64,000 nt of DNA from Sneathiella litorea (lineage in GTDB: Bacteria; Pseudomonadota; Alphaproteobacteria; Sneathiellales; Sneathiellaceae), in the NCBI RefSeq assembly GCF_009882915.1, contig NZ_WTUW01000009.1, positions 186,001 to 250,000 of the forward strand, given 5' to 3'. This document shows positions 15,886 to 24,532 of the stretch, one piece after another. Below the pieces are notes generated by a model that worked only from the letters and a program-made list of their open reading frames with translations, was not told where the DNA came from and searched no databases. The position numbers and the translations under genes were made by a program. Each line of letters begins with the position of its first letter. Position 1 is the stretch's first letter.

Positions 15886-16650
15886 TTGTCCGTCATACTC
15901 AAAATGAAGCGTCCCTCGCCCTGGCAGCGCAACACCAGGCGGAAAGGCTATCTTGTGCCCTTTGCATTGGTTGGCGTCATCAGCCTGATCGCAGGAACGG
16001 CAATCGGCGTAATGCCGGATATCTCCTTCCTTCATAAGAACTCATCCGATACCGGAGAGCTGAACGGCCTCGCCTATGTGGTTGATGGAGATACGATCCG
16101 GTTGGCGGGTGAGAAAATCAGGTTAAACGGGATCGATGCACCGGAGTCGGGCCAAACCTGCCTTGATGGACACACAGAAGCCTACGCATGCGGCACTGAA
16201 GCCGAAGATTACCTTAAAAACCTCGTCGGGTCGCAAATGCTCCGTTGCGAGGGCAAGGATAAGGATAAATATGACCGCCTGATAGCCACCTGCTACCTGC
16301 AGGATCGCGATATCAATGCGGAAATGGTGCGATCGGGCTGGGCCGTCGCCTATCGCCAGTACTCTATGGAATACATGCCCGATGAAGAGAAAGCCAAATC
16401 GGCCCGTCTTGGCCTCTGGCAGGGGAACTTCCGGATGCCCTGGGCCTGGCGGCAGGATCAGCGCCAGGCATCCGCGGAACACATAAACTGCAACATCAAG
16501 GGCAATATCAGCGCGAACGGCAGGATATATCACCTGCCGGGCAGCCGCGACTACAGCGCAACGCGGGTTAATGAAAATCGGGGGGAGCGCTGGTTCTGCA
16601 CAGAGCTTGAAGCTCTCGCTGCAGGGTGGCGCAGCCCCCGCTATGATTAG
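15886..16650 (+). CDS. Membrane-anchored thermonuclease (SNase) with C-terminal accessory domain
   Basis: About 254 aa. I start it at TTG 15886 because AAGGAG lies 6 nt before it; ATG 15904 is the alternative. One transmembrane segment (YLVPFALVGVISLIAGTAIG) anchors the protein. The staphylococcal-nuclease domain follows: YVVDGDTIRLAGEKIRLNGIDAPE with catalytic Asp/Arg, KYDRLIATCYLQ, and NAEMVRSGWAVAY. A separate Cys-containing C-terminal domain (CNIKGNIS...GRIYHLPGS...GERWFCTELEALAAGWR) is found in many bacterial SNase-like proteins, where it may bind nucleic acid or metal. It is probably a phosphodiesterase at the periplasmic face of the membrane. Confidence 0.87.
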   Translation: MSVILKMKRPSPWQRNTRRKGYLVPFALVGVISLIAGTAIGVMPDISFLHKNSSDTGELNGLAYVVDGDTIRLAGEKIRLNGIDAPESGQTCLDGHTEAYACGTEAEDYLKNLVGSQMLRCEGKDKDKYDRLIATCYLQDRDINAEMVRSGWAVAYRQYSMEYMPDEEKAKSARLGLWQGNFRMPWAWRQDQRQASAEHINCNIKGNISANGRIYHLPGSRDYSATRVNENRGERWFCTELEALAAGWRSPRYD

Positions 16651-16654
16651 GTTT

Positions 16655-17047
16655 TTACGCCTTCTTTAGCCGGCGATCGACACTGAACGCCCCGGCGCCA
16701 TTAGCAACGAGAAACAGCAGGCCACCCGTGATGGCGACATTCTTCATGAACATGATCATCTGCATCTGATCATCCGGCTGGAGATGAAAGAGCAGTCCAG
16801 ACACCAAGGTGAAACCCGCAAGCAGAAAGGCCACGATCCGTGTCTGCCACCCGGCGAGAATGGCAAGGCCGCCGCCCAGCTCCAACAGAATAGCGATCGG
16901 GAGCAGAATGCCCGGAACGCCCATGGATTCCATATAGCCGGCCGTGCCGCTATAGCCGGTAATCTTGCTGAAACCTGCCGGTACAAACAGGATCGCGATA
17001 AATATACGACCCGCAAGGTCAAATAAAGGGTTCAGTTTCTCTAACAT
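16655..17047 (-). CDS. DoxX family membrane protein
   Basis: About 130 aa with four transmembrane helices (LAGRIFIAILFVPAGFSKI; GILLPIAILLELGGGLAILAG; RIVAFLLAGFTLVSGLLF; KNVAITGGLLFLVANGAG), the layout of DoxX/YphA-like proteins. Some members act with thiol or quinone redox systems; no specific reaction can be named. I prefer ATG 17047 because GGAG lies 9 nt upstream; ATG 17065 also keeps the frame but lacks a site. It is divergent from a LysR-type regulator, with a textbook TCAATT-N11-AATTGA palindrome between them, so it is the likely target of that regulator. Confidence 0.87.
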   Translation of the reverse strand: MLEKLNPLFDLAGRIFIAILFVPAGFSKITGYSGTAGYMESMGVPGILLPIAILLELGGGLAILAGWQTRIVAFLLAGFTLVSGLLFHLQPDDQMQMIMFMKNVAITGGLLFLVANGAGAFSVDRRLKKA

Positions 17048-17094
17048 CGACTTCAACTCCACCATCAATCAGGAACAATGTGCAGAATATATGT

Positions 17095-17117
17095 TCAATT
17101 CATAGGATATAAATTGA
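17095..17117. promoter_or_regulatory. LysR box (TCAATT-N11-AATTGA)
   Basis: TCAATT (17095-17100) and AATTGA (17112-17117) are perfect complements separated by 11 nt, the T-N11-A format of LysR-type recognition sites. It lies between the divergent doxX-like and lysR-like genes, 48 nt and 34 nt from their start codons. Confidence 0.7.
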
Positions 17118-17134
17118 TTAATTTCGGCATTTAC

Positions 17135-17151
17135 TGTCTAAATAATAGACA
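17135..17151 (+). promoter_or_regulatory. Inverted repeat overlapping the lysR-type start codon
   Basis: TGTCTA-AATAA-TAGACA is a perfect 6-bp inverted repeat whose last base is the A of the ATG at 17151. Binding there, or an RNA stem over the start, would repress the regulator gene itself. Confidence 0.5.
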
Positions 17152-18044
17152 TGTTAACCACGACACTGACCCAATGGCAAATTTTTAACGCCGTCATCGA
17201 CCATGGAGGCTATCTACAGGCGGCGGAGAAGCTGAACCGCAGCCATTCCTCGCTCCATCACGCTGTGCAGAAACTGCAGGACCAGCTTGGTGTCCAGCTT
17301 GTCACCGTCGAGGGCAAGCAGGTCCGGCTTACCCCCATCGGCGAGGTGATGCGGCGGCGGTCTCAACAGCTGATCGAGGATGCCGTAAATCTTGAACGGC
17401 TCGCCGAGACAGCACAGCAAGGGTGGGAAACTGAAATTACAGTTGCCGTTGAAGGCATTTACCCGAAAAGCCAGTTGATGGCAGTGCTCTCACAGTTTCA
17501 CGCGAAGGGTCACGGGACTCGCCTCAAGATCGAAAATGTCTTTCTCAACGGCGCGGTGGAGGCGATCCGAAATGCAGCGGCAGACATGGTCGTCAGCCCG
17601 ATCGTGCCGTCAGGCTTCCTTGGCACCCCGTTGATGCGTGTGCCCCTCACCCCCTTTGCCGGACAGGGTCATCCCTTGATGACGCAGAACACCCCCATCG
17701 AGACGGGCGAGTTGCAGCGACATTTGCAGATTGTCATCAGCGACGGAACCAAATCAGAATTACCGGTCACAATCGGGTGGTTGAAATCGGAGCAGCGCTG
17801 GACCGTCAGCGGCTTTTACGAGGCGCGGGACATCCTGCTTTCCGGTATCGGCTTTTGCTGGTTGCCCGCGCATCTGTTGCTTGAGGATATTGAAAGAGGT
17901 GAACTCTGCCGCATTAACACGCGCGACAACCTGGAGGCGCTGATACCGCTCAGCCTCGTTATCCCGGCGCCGGAAAAACTCGGCCCGGCGGGCAAGCTTC
18001 TCGCCGATCTGTTCCGAAAGGTCCCGGCCGAAAACAGGCCCTAG
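17151..18044 (+). CDS. LysR-family transcriptional regulator
   Basis: 297-aa regulator. The N-terminal winged helix-turn-helix is clear (TLTQWQIFNAVIDHGGYLQAA, AEKLNRSHSSLHHAVQKLQDQLGVQLV, RLTPIGEVMRRR), followed by the LysR substrate-binding fold (ITVAVEGIYPKSQLMAVLSQF; MVVSPIVPSGFLGTPL; GIGFCWLPAHLLLEDIERGEL). The effector is unknown. The start codon sits inside an inverted repeat and a LysR box lies 34 nt upstream, so autoregulation together with control of the divergent doxX-like gene is likely. Its 3' end overlaps the convergent AhpD-like gene by 4 nt. Confidence 0.92.
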   Translation: MLTTTLTQWQIFNAVIDHGGYLQAAEKLNRSHSSLHHAVQKLQDQLGVQLVTVEGKQVRLTPIGEVMRRRSQQLIEDAVNLERLAETAQQGWETEITVAVEGIYPKSQLMAVLSQFHAKGHGTRLKIENVFLNGAVEAIRNAAADMVVSPIVPSGFLGTPLMRVPLTPFAGQGHPLMTQNTPIETGELQRHLQIVISDGTKSELPVTIGWLKSEQRWTVSGFYEARDILLSGIGFCWLPAHLLLEDIERGELCRINTRDNLEALIPLSLVIPAPEKLGPAGKLLADLFRKVPAENRP

Positions 18045-18622
18045 CGTGCCTGTGAGTGATAGGCCTCGTTCGGCATCATGTCGATGGCCATGGCCATGCG
18101 GTTGCTCATGTTGAAGAAGGACACCGTTGCCGAGATATCCCAGATATCGCGATCGGTCCAGCCGGCATCGCGCAGCGCCTGCCGGTCGCTTTCCTCCATC
18201 TCGTTCGGCGTCTTGGTCAGCTTATAGGCGAAATCAAGCATGGCGCGCTGCTTCGCGGGCAGTTCCGCCGCGCGGTAGTTCATCACCATCAACTCACCGA
18301 GGATCGGGTCGCCCGAAAGCTCCCGCACTGCTGCGCCATGAGCGGTCAGGCAGTAAAAGCACTGATTGACCGAGGAAACCGCGACCGCAATCATCTCCCG
18401 CTCCAGCTTGGTCAGGCCGGACTCACCCAGCATCAATTCCCCATACATGTCCGAAAAGGCGCGAAGTTTTGCGTTATCGAAGCTGTAAGCCGCGAGCACA
18501 TTCGGCACCATACCGAGCTTTTCATCGCATACCGCGAAATATTTTTGCGTCCCTTCATCCAGTTCCTCACGGGCCGGAACCGGAACATCTTTCAGGGCAT
18601 GAACATATTTAGGCTGGGACAT
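18041..18622 (-). CDS. Carboxymuconolactone decarboxylase/AhpD-family (peroxidase-related) protein
   Basis: 193-aa all-helical protein. It carries the AhpD-like redox motif Cys88-F-Y-Cys91-x3-His95 (NQCFYCLTAH) in the CMD core, preceded by LTKLEREMIAVAVS. The N-terminal extension (LGMVPNVLAAYSFDNAKLRAF) and the length fit the 'peroxidase-related' subfamily. Such proteins reduce peroxides or partner thioredoxin-like systems; the native substrate here is unknown. It follows aroC after 38 nt on the same strand and may be the distal gene of the fabI-aroC unit. It overlaps the convergent LysR gene by 4 nt. Confidence 0.88.
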   Translation of the reverse strand: MSQPKYVHALKDVPVPAREELDEGTQKYFAVCDEKLGMVPNVLAAYSFDNAKLRAFSDMYGELMLGESGLTKLEREMIAVAVSSVNQCFYCLTAHGAAVRELSGDPILGELMVMNYRAAELPAKQRAMLDFAYKLTKTPNEMEESDRQALRDAGWTDRDIWDISATVSFFNMSNRMAMAIDMMPNEAYHSQAR

Positions 18623-18660
18623 GAGGAAATCTCCTTAAAATTTTCTTGTTGATATTGGGT

Positions 18661-19734
18661 TTAGCCGTTCTGGCCCCGGTGACGCAAGAGATGATCGGCG
18701 AGAACGCAGGCCATCATCGCCTCCCCAACCGGCACACCGCGAATACCAACGCACGGGTCATGACGGCCCTTGGTCTGGATTTCCGTCTCGTTGCCGTTAA
18801 TATCAATGGTATCGCGCGGCTTGAGGATAGAGGAGGTCGGCTTCACCGCGAAACGCACAACAATGTCCTGTCCCGTTGAGATACCGCCCAGAATACCGCC
18901 CGCGTGATTGCTTGAAAACCGCGGGAAGCCTTCATTACCGCTGCGCATTTCATCGGCATTGGTCTCCCCGGTGAGCGCGGCGGCGGAGAATCCGTCACCA
19001 ATCTCGACACCCTTGACCGCATTGATTGTCATCATCGCCATGGCAAGATCGGAATCGAGTTTACCATAGATCGGGGCACCAAGCCCGGCAGGCACACCCG
19101 AGGCCACAACCTCGATCACCGCCCCGACAGAGGATCCGGCCTTGCGGATCGCATCAAGATAGACCGTCCATTCCTCGACAATGCCAGGATCGGGCGACCA
19201 GAAGGGGTTGTTGTCAATCTCGGAAAAATCCGCGCGAGTTCGGTCGATCACCCTGTCGCCGATCTGGGTGAGATAGCCCTTGATCTTGACGGAGTCGCCG
19301 AGGACTTTCCGCGCAATACCGCCCGCCGCGACCCGCGCCGCTGTCTCGCGCGCGCTGGAGCGGCCGCCACCACGATAATCGCGAATGCCGTATTTGGTCT
19401 GGTAGGTATAATCCGCATGACCGGGGCGGAACTTGTCCTTGATATCCCCGTAATCCTTGGAGCGCTGATCGACATTCTCGATCATCAGGCTGATCGGCGT
19501 GCCGGTGGTCTTTCCCTCAAACACGCCGGAGAGGATTTTTACCGAGTCGGGCTCCTTCCGCTGGGTCGTGAAGCGCGACTGGCCGGGCTTGCGCCGGTCC
19601 ATCCAGACCTGCAATTCCTCGGGCGTGACCTCGATCAACGGCGGACAGCCATCAATGACACAGCCAAGCGCCGGGCCATGGCTTTCCCCCCAGGTTGTCA
19701 CCCGAAAAAGATGACCGAAACTATTGTGAGACAT
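18661..19734 (-). CDS. aroC: Chorismate synthase
   Basis: Last enzyme of the shikimate pathway, converting EPSP to chorismate with reduced FMN. The 357-aa protein begins [20 protein letters not shown] (first signature, catalytic His) and contains [20 protein letters not shown] (second signature) and the third around [10 protein letters not shown]. Full length and all motifs are intact. It lies 25 nt after fabI in the same direction. FabI-AroC with a J-protein upstream and pdxH nearby is an order often seen in alphaproteobacteria. Confidence 0.98.
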   Translation of the reverse strand: MSHNSFGHLFRVTTWGESHGPALGCVIDGCPPLIEVTPEELQVWMDRRKPGQSRFTTQRKEPDSVKILSGVFEGKTTGTPISLMIENVDQRSKDYGDIKDKFRPGHADYTYQTKYGIRDYRGGGRSSARETAARVAAGGIARKVLGDSVKIKGYLTQIGDRVIDRTRADFSEIDNNPFWSPDPGIVEEWTVYLDAIRKAGSSVGAVIEVVASGVPAGLGAPIYGKLDSDLAMAMMTINAVKGVEIGDGFSAAALTGETNADEMRSGNEGFPRFSSNHAGGILGGISTGQDIVVRFAVKPTSSILKPRDTIDINGNETEIQTKGRHDPCVGIRGVPVGEAMMACVLADHLLRHRGQNG

Positions 19735-19759
19735 AAGGACTTCCGCCTGAAAAACTTGC

Positions 19760-20569
19760 TTACTTGGTGATGTCTGGGGCGTCTTCCGCCTTCATGCCGA
19801 CAACATGATACCCCGCGTCCACATGATGGGTTTCCCCGGAAACACCTGCGCCAAGATCGCTCAGGAGATACAGTGCAGATCCGCCGACATCATCGATGGT
19901 GACATTGCGTTTGAGCGGTGAGTTATATTCGTTCCATTTCAGGATATAGCGGAAATCGCCGATTCCGCTCGCCGCGAGAGTCTTGATCGGCCCTGCGGAT
20001 AGCGCATTTACGCGGATATTATTCTTGCCCATTTCGACAGCGAGATAGCGGGTTGCCGCCTCAAGTCCGGCCTTGGCAACGCCCATGACGTTATAATGCG
20101 GGATCACCCGCTCCGCCCCGTAATAGGTCAGTGTCACCATGCTGCCGCCATCGGTCATCAATTCCGCAGCGCGCTTGGCCAGCGCAATGAAGGAAAAGCA
20201 GGAAATCTCCATTGTCATGTTGAAGTTATCGCGCGTCGTGTCGGAAAAATTGCCCCGCAGCTGGGTCTTGTCGGAAAAACCAATGGCATGGACGAAAAAA
20301 TCAATCTTGCCCCATTTTTCTTTCAGCGCGGCAAAAACGGCATCCATGGAGGCATCATCGGTCACGTCACATTCGAGCACCGTATCAGACCCTACGCTTT
20401 CCGCGAGTGGAACCACACGTTTTCCAAGCGCTTCGCCCTGATAGGTGAACGCGATTTCTGCGCCATGCTCATGCAGCGCTTGAGCAATACCCCACGCCAG
20501 CGAATGATTATTGGCCACCCCCATAATGAGGCCCCTCTTACCAGCCATCAAACCCTTGTGCTGCGTCAT
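19760..20569 (-). CDS. fabI: Enoyl-[acyl-carrier-protein] reductase (NADH), FabI
   Basis: Final reductase of each fatty-acid elongation cycle (FAS II), 269 aa. Divergent SDR features of FabI are present: N-terminal [17 protein letters not shown] for NAD binding, [11 protein letters not shown], and the catalytic [19 protein letters not shown] giving Tyr-x6-Lys, with [21 protein letters not shown] after it. It is the classical target of triclosan-type inhibitors. It is upstream of aroC by 25 nt and preceded by about 100 nt after the J-protein gene, which likely contains its own promoter. Confidence 0.97.
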   Translation of the reverse strand: MTQHKGLMAGKRGLIMGVANNHSLAWGIAQALHEHGAEIAFTYQGEALGKRVVPLAESVGSDTVLECDVTDDASMDAVFAALKEKWGKIDFFVHAIGFSDKTQLRGNFSDTTRDNFNMTMEISCFSFIALAKRAAELMTDGGSMVTLTYYGAERVIPHYNVMGVAKAGLEAATRYLAVEMGKNNIRVNALSAGPIKTLAASGIGDFRYILKWNEYNSPLKRNVTIDDVGGSALYLLSDLGAGVSGETHHVDAGYHVVGMKAEDAPDITK

Positions 20570-20672
20570 ACGCGCCCCCTAACTACATTAAACGAAATCT
20601 AATTGTTCTATCTTTTTTATAGCGCTTGTGTGAGGCAGTCAAAAGACTTATGCCCCGGCGCGGTATATACGA

Positions 20673-21569
20673 CTATTTCGACTTCAATTTGGAGCGAGCG
20701 TCATAGGCGTGCTTTTCTGCCCATTTCGTCACCCAATCCTGAAGTTCTTTATCCTGCTCGTCAGGCAAAACGACTTTCAGACTGACCATCTGGTCCCCGC
20801 GCGCGCCACCCTTCGGGCCCGCGATGCCCTTGCCTTTCAGGCGTAGCTTGGTCCCCGTATTCGATCCGGGCGGGACTTTGAGGTTAACCGTGCCATCCAC
20901 CGTCGGCACCTTGACCGTCGCCCCCAGCACCGCCTCGGGCAAACTGATGGGAAGCTCGATCAGGACATTCATTCCGTCACGGCGAAAGAAGCTGTGCGGC
21001 TTGACCGTGACATTGATCATGATGTCTCCGGCCGGACCGCCAGCGGTCCCGGGCTCACCCTGCCCGCGCAGGCGGATCTGCTGTCCGTCGGTCACCCCGG
21101 CAGGAATGGCCACGTCAAGCGTCCGGCCGCCGTCGCCCATGGTCAGGCGCCGTTTGCCACCGAGGGCCGCTTCCATAAAGTCGATCTCGATCGCGAATTT
21201 CCGGTCGCGCCCCTTTTCGGGCACACGGCCGCGAAAACCGCCACCGCGAAAATTACCGAAAATCTCGGAGAAAATATCTTCCGCGCCGCCACCGCCGAAC
21301 CCCGCGGAGGAGGACCCCCGCTGCCCATGGAATCCGGCCATTTTTTCCTGGCCCGATTCATCGATTTCGCCGCGGTCATAGCGTGCGCGCAATTTTTCAT
21401 CGCCCAGAATTTGATAGGCGGCGGAAATTTCCTTGAATTTTTCTTCAACCTTGATGTCGCCCGGGTTCGCGTCCGGGTGGTGTTTCTTGGCCAGCTTGCG
21501 ATAAGCGGATTTGATTTCCTGCTGGCTTGCACCTTTTGAGATACCAAGAATACTGTATAAATTTTTCAT
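20673..21569 (-). CDS. DnaJ-class co-chaperone of the CbpA type
   Basis: 298-aa J-protein that would stimulate DnaK. J domain at residues 1-66 (NLYSILGISKGASQQEIKSA, HPD motif in KKHHPDANPGD), Gly/Phe-rich linker (GSSSAGFGGGGAEDIFSEIF), then two C-terminal beta-sandwich substrate domains (RRLTMGDGGRTLDVAIPAGV, PISLPEAVLGATVKVPTVDG). The Cys-rich zinc domain of true DnaJ is absent, placing it with CbpA/type II proteins. ATG 21569 aligns with the family start; a GTG at 21590 would add seven residues. It sits upstream of fabI in the same direction. Confidence 0.93.
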   Translation of the reverse strand: MKNLYSILGISKGASQQEIKSAYRKLAKKHHPDANPGDIKVEEKFKEISAAYQILGDEKLRARYDRGEIDESGQEKMAGFHGQRGSSSAGFGGGGAEDIFSEIFGNFRGGGFRGRVPEKGRDRKFAIEIDFMEAALGGKRRLTMGDGGRTLDVAIPAGVTDGQQIRLRGQGEPGTAGGPAGDIMINVTVKPHSFFRRDGMNVLIELPISLPEAVLGATVKVPTVDGTVNLKVPPGSNTGTKLRLKGKGIAGPKGGARGDQMVSLKVVLPDEQDKELQDWVTKWAEKHAYDARSKLKSK

Positions 21570-21656
21570 CCGTTGCCATGCTGGACGCACAAAACGTCCC
21601 TTACTTCAATAAATCCCATCGAAACCAGTATATAAAACTTTTCTCTTAGAATTTAA

Positions 21657-23102
21657 CTAATTCGCCCGATCAATCTGCCTTTTTTCGAGATGCGTCAAGG
21701 AATTTTCCAGACTGGCAAGCGCGACCGCCGCCTCACTGGAGCCATTGTTTCTGGCCTTTTCCCACCAATAATAGGCCCGCACCCGGTCCACCGGAACGGC
21801 CATGCCGGCATTAAACAGGGAGCCAAGGCGATACTGGGCCTCTGCATTCCCCTCCGCGGCCAATTGCGCCCAGATACTGAGCGATTGCTGATACTGCTTG
21901 AGTGTATAGGCCAGATCCGCCATTTCCAGCTTCTCCGCAGCGCTGAGACCCGTTCCGGCAAGCGCCGCGGCGGTGATCACGGGTTCCGCTTTTGGTATTG
22001 TTGGGGCGGGTATGGCCGCAACCTTGACCGGTTCAATCGGCACGGCCGCCACTTCAGGCTTCAAGGCCGGCTTTGGCGCAGCGACTGTTTGTGTCTGTGG
22101 TTTTGGTGCTTTACCCGGTGCGGAGTCTTGTGCTTTTTCTGTTGCCGCTGGCGAAACCTCGGCTACCAATGGTGCGGATAGGGCCTCTTTAACTGCCGGG
22201 TCGGTGGTGGTAACAGTTGACGCCGTTGCTGCTGCAGTCTCTCCTTCCTGCTGTTTCCTGACCAGGGAGCGAAGAGCCTCATAAAACCCTGCTTTCTGAA
22301 CGGTTTTTGATGACGTGCCAGCAGGTGGCGTTGCCTCTACTTTCTCTGGCGCCTCTGCTTTCTCTGGAGCTTGTGCTTTGTTCGGGACCTGCACAACGGT
22401 TATGGTATCGCTCGGCTCGTCTTGGGGGGCTGCGACGACGCTACTCTGAGCCAGTGCGACCGGTTCGGCCTGTTGAGTCTTCGCCTCTGCCTCAGCCTTC
22501 TCACCGTCAGTGGATTGAGGAAGCGGTCCGCCAGAATCCTCACTCGCCGTCTCAACGGGCTGGTTTTTGATAATAAGGGCCAGTTCCGCCGCTTTTTTCT
22601 GCGCCCCGGGATGCCCGGCCTTGGCCGCGAGGGCAAACCAGCCGAGGGCCCTTTCCTCATTCTTCTCAACACCGAGCCCGTTTTCCAGCAGAAGGGCCAA
22701 ATTATACTGGGAGACAACATGGCCCTGCTGTGCCGCGCGAGCGAACCAGTTGGCGGCCTGGGCATAGTCCTTTTCCACCCCTTCCCCCGCCAGATACATC
22801 CCCGCGACATTTGCTTGTGCCCGGTCGAAACCGATTGTTGCCGCGCGTTTGTACCAAGTCATTGCCTTGGGGAAATCCTGTGCGACACCAAGACCGCGCC
22901 GGTACATATGGCCGATGTTGCGCATTGCCGCCGGGTCATTATTCTTTGCCAGCGGCAGCCATTCATTGAACGCGGCCGTATAGTCCCCGGCTTCATAGGC
23001 CGTGACGCCGTCATTAAAATCCGCCCGGACAGTCGGGCTTGTCCAAAGTGTGACAAGCACCGCCGCCGACAGGGCAACCGTGAATAGCTCAATTCGTCTC
23101 AT
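21657..23102 (-). CDS. Secreted Sel1-repeat protein with long Ala/Pro/Lys-rich linker
   Basis: About 481 aa. The N-terminal signal peptide (MRRIELFTVALSAAVLVTLW...TVRAD) makes ATG 23102 the best start; GTG 23162 would put 20 residues before it. Four to five Sel1/TPR repeats follow (AAMRNIGHMYRRGLGVAQDF; AQANVAGMYLAGEGVEKDYA; SQYNLALLLENGLGVEKNEE). A roughly 200-residue low-complexity linker contains repeats such as KAQAPEKAEAPEKVEA. Another Sel1-like pair closes the protein (LKQYQQSLSIWAQLAAEGN, RLGSLFNAGMAVPVDR). It is a likely periplasmic scaffold; partners are unknown. It lies downstream of a glycine-zipper lipoprotein in the same direction. Confidence 0.82.
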   Translation of the reverse strand: MRRIELFTVALSAAVLVTLWTSPTVRADFNDGVTAYEAGDYTAAFNEWLPLAKNNDPAAMRNIGHMYRRGLGVAQDFPKAMTWYKRAATIGFDRAQANVAGMYLAGEGVEKDYAQAANWFARAAQQGHVVSQYNLALLLENGLGVEKNEERALGWFALAAKAGHPGAQKKAAELALIIKNQPVETASEDSGGPLPQSTDGEKAEAEAKTQQAEPVALAQSSVVAAPQDEPSDTITVVQVPNKAQAPEKAEAPEKVEATPPAGTSSKTVQKAGFYEALRSLVRKQQEGETAAATASTVTTTDPAVKEALSAPLVAEVSPAATEKAQDSAPGKAPKPQTQTVAAPKPALKPEVAAVPIEPVKVAAIPAPTIPKAEPVITAAALAGTGLSAAEKLEMADLAYTLKQYQQSLSIWAQLAAEGNAEAQYRLGSLFNAGMAVPVDRVRAYYWWEKARNNGSSEAAVALASLENSLTHLEKRQIDRAN

Positions 23103-23165
23103 TGAATAACGTTGTTCGGCCCGGTCCAAGTTGATTTCGCGAAGACGCGGGCCGCCTTCCACCCC

Positions 23166-23642
23166 TTATTTCATAATCTGCCAGGAACCATCAGGCTGCC
23201 GACAGGCAGTTCCATAACCTTTTTCAAGCTTCCCGCCAACTTCAATCGTTTGCTGGAATTCCCGGCAATAACGGCCATCCATATGATTACCATCGCGTAC
23301 CGGCGTAATTGTGCCAGAATTTCCACTCTGCGGATTATTCCAGGCAATCGTCTGGCCCATCGGCGCGGTTGTCGCCTGCTTCTCGGCCCGGTCAATCTGC
23401 GCGCGATCCGCGGCGTCAAGAGTTTTACCGACCTCACTACCGATCATCGCACCGGCAAGCGTACCAACGCCAACGGCGACAAGCTGGCCCGTGCCTTTAC
23501 CAAACATGGACCCCAGCAGCGCACCGCCGATACCGCCGATAACAGCGCCACCTGTTGTTTTGGGCGCGTTCTGGCTCGCGCAGCCCGCCAGTGTAAGCAC
23601 TGCCGTCATTGCCGTAACCAAAAGTAGTTTTGATTTCTGCAT
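23166..23642 (-). CDS. Glycine-zipper 2TM outer-membrane lipoprotein (17 kDa antigen-like)
   Basis: About 158 aa. I chose ATG 23642 because AAGGA lies 8 nt upstream and it gives a standard lipoprotein signal (MQKSKLLLVTAMTAVLTLAGC, lipobox LAGC). The glycine-zipper segment follows (GGAVIGGIGGALLGSMFGKGTG and VGVGTLAGAMIGSEVGK), typical of the rickettsial 17 kDa surface-antigen family. The C-terminal domain has two cysteines (GRYCREFQQT, GTACRQPDGSW). These proteins are thought to support outer-membrane integrity. It precedes the Sel1 gene by 63 nt and is divergent from pdxH. Confidence 0.88.
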   Translation of the reverse strand: MQKSKLLLVTAMTAVLTLAGCASQNAPKTTGGAVIGGIGGALLGSMFGKGTGQLVAVGVGTLAGAMIGSEVGKTLDAADRAQIDRAEKQATTAPMGQTIAWNNPQSGNSGTITPVRDGNHMDGRYCREFQQTIEVGGKLEKGYGTACRQPDGSWQIMK

Positions 23643-23886
23643 TTTTAAAATCCTTGTCATCGTGTAAATTCTCACCTGACAACATGTCAGAATATTCCCT
23701 TCCCTACTATATAGGGTTAGGACGCACTTTTATACCAATAGGCCCATCACAATTAATTTCAAATGCTTTCGGATAGACCTATCTTACTTTAAACGTCGCC
23801 GGTCGACAATTCCGTCGCGGCGCATTAAGTTTGGCGATAAATTGCGGCAATGCAGTGGCATACAGTAACATAACGAGCATCCAAAA

Positions 23887-24477
23887 ATGACTGTGAAAAA
23901 CTTTAGCGACCTCCTGACAGAGTTTCAGGAATGGATGGCGGAAGCCGAGAAAAGCGAGCCCAACGACCCGACCGCCATGGCGCTGGCAACTGCCGACGCG
24001 GAAGGCTACCCGTCGGTTCGCATGGTCCTCCTCAAGGGGGTGGATGATCGCGGATTCGTCTTCTACACGAATTTCGGCAGCCAGAAGGGCCGAGAATTGC
24101 TCGCCAACCCGCGCGCCGGGCTGTGTTTTCACTGGAAATCCCTGCGCCGCAGCATCCGTGTTCAGGGAACCGTCGAAAAGGTGACAGATGCCGAGGCCGA
24201 CGCCTATTTCGACAGCCGGCCGCGCGATAGCCGTATCGGCGCCTGGGCCAGCCAACAGTCCCGCCCGATGGAGGGGCGCTTTACGCTGGAGGCGGAAGTT
24301 GCGAAATATGCTGCAAAATATGCCATCGGGGCCATACCGCGACCCGATTACTGGTCCGGGTTTCGGATAATACCGGAGCGTATCGAATTCTGGCGCGACC
24401 GCCCGTTCCGGCTGCATGAACGGCGGCGTTACGAAAAAGGCCCCGAAGGTTGGACAGAAAGTGTCCTTTTCCCGTAA
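23887..24477 (+). CDS. pdxH: Pyridoxine/pyridoxamine 5'-phosphate oxidase
   Basis: FMN enzyme that makes pyridoxal 5'-phosphate, the cofactor used by HemA encoded nearby. The 196-aa protein has the FMN-binding split barrel: [39 protein letters not shown], and the C-terminal signature [17 protein letters not shown]. The active-site [15 protein letters not shown] stretch is intact. It is followed 55 nt later by the FieF-type transporter and is divergent from the glycine-zipper gene, with a 244-nt control region between. Confidence 0.96.
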   Translation: MTVKNFSDLLTEFQEWMAEAEKSEPNDPTAMALATADAEGYPSVRMVLLKGVDDRGFVFYTNFGSQKGRELLANPRAGLCFHWKSLRRSIRVQGTVEKVTDAEADAYFDSRPRDSRIGAWASQQSRPMEGRFTLEAEVAKYAAKYAIGAIPRPDYWSGFRIIPERIEFWRDRPFRLHERRRYEKGPEGWTESVLFP

Positions 24478-24532
24478 TATCGATGAATGGCGCTTCGTGC
24501 ATCAAACAGGCAAACATAGGACGTAACCCACT

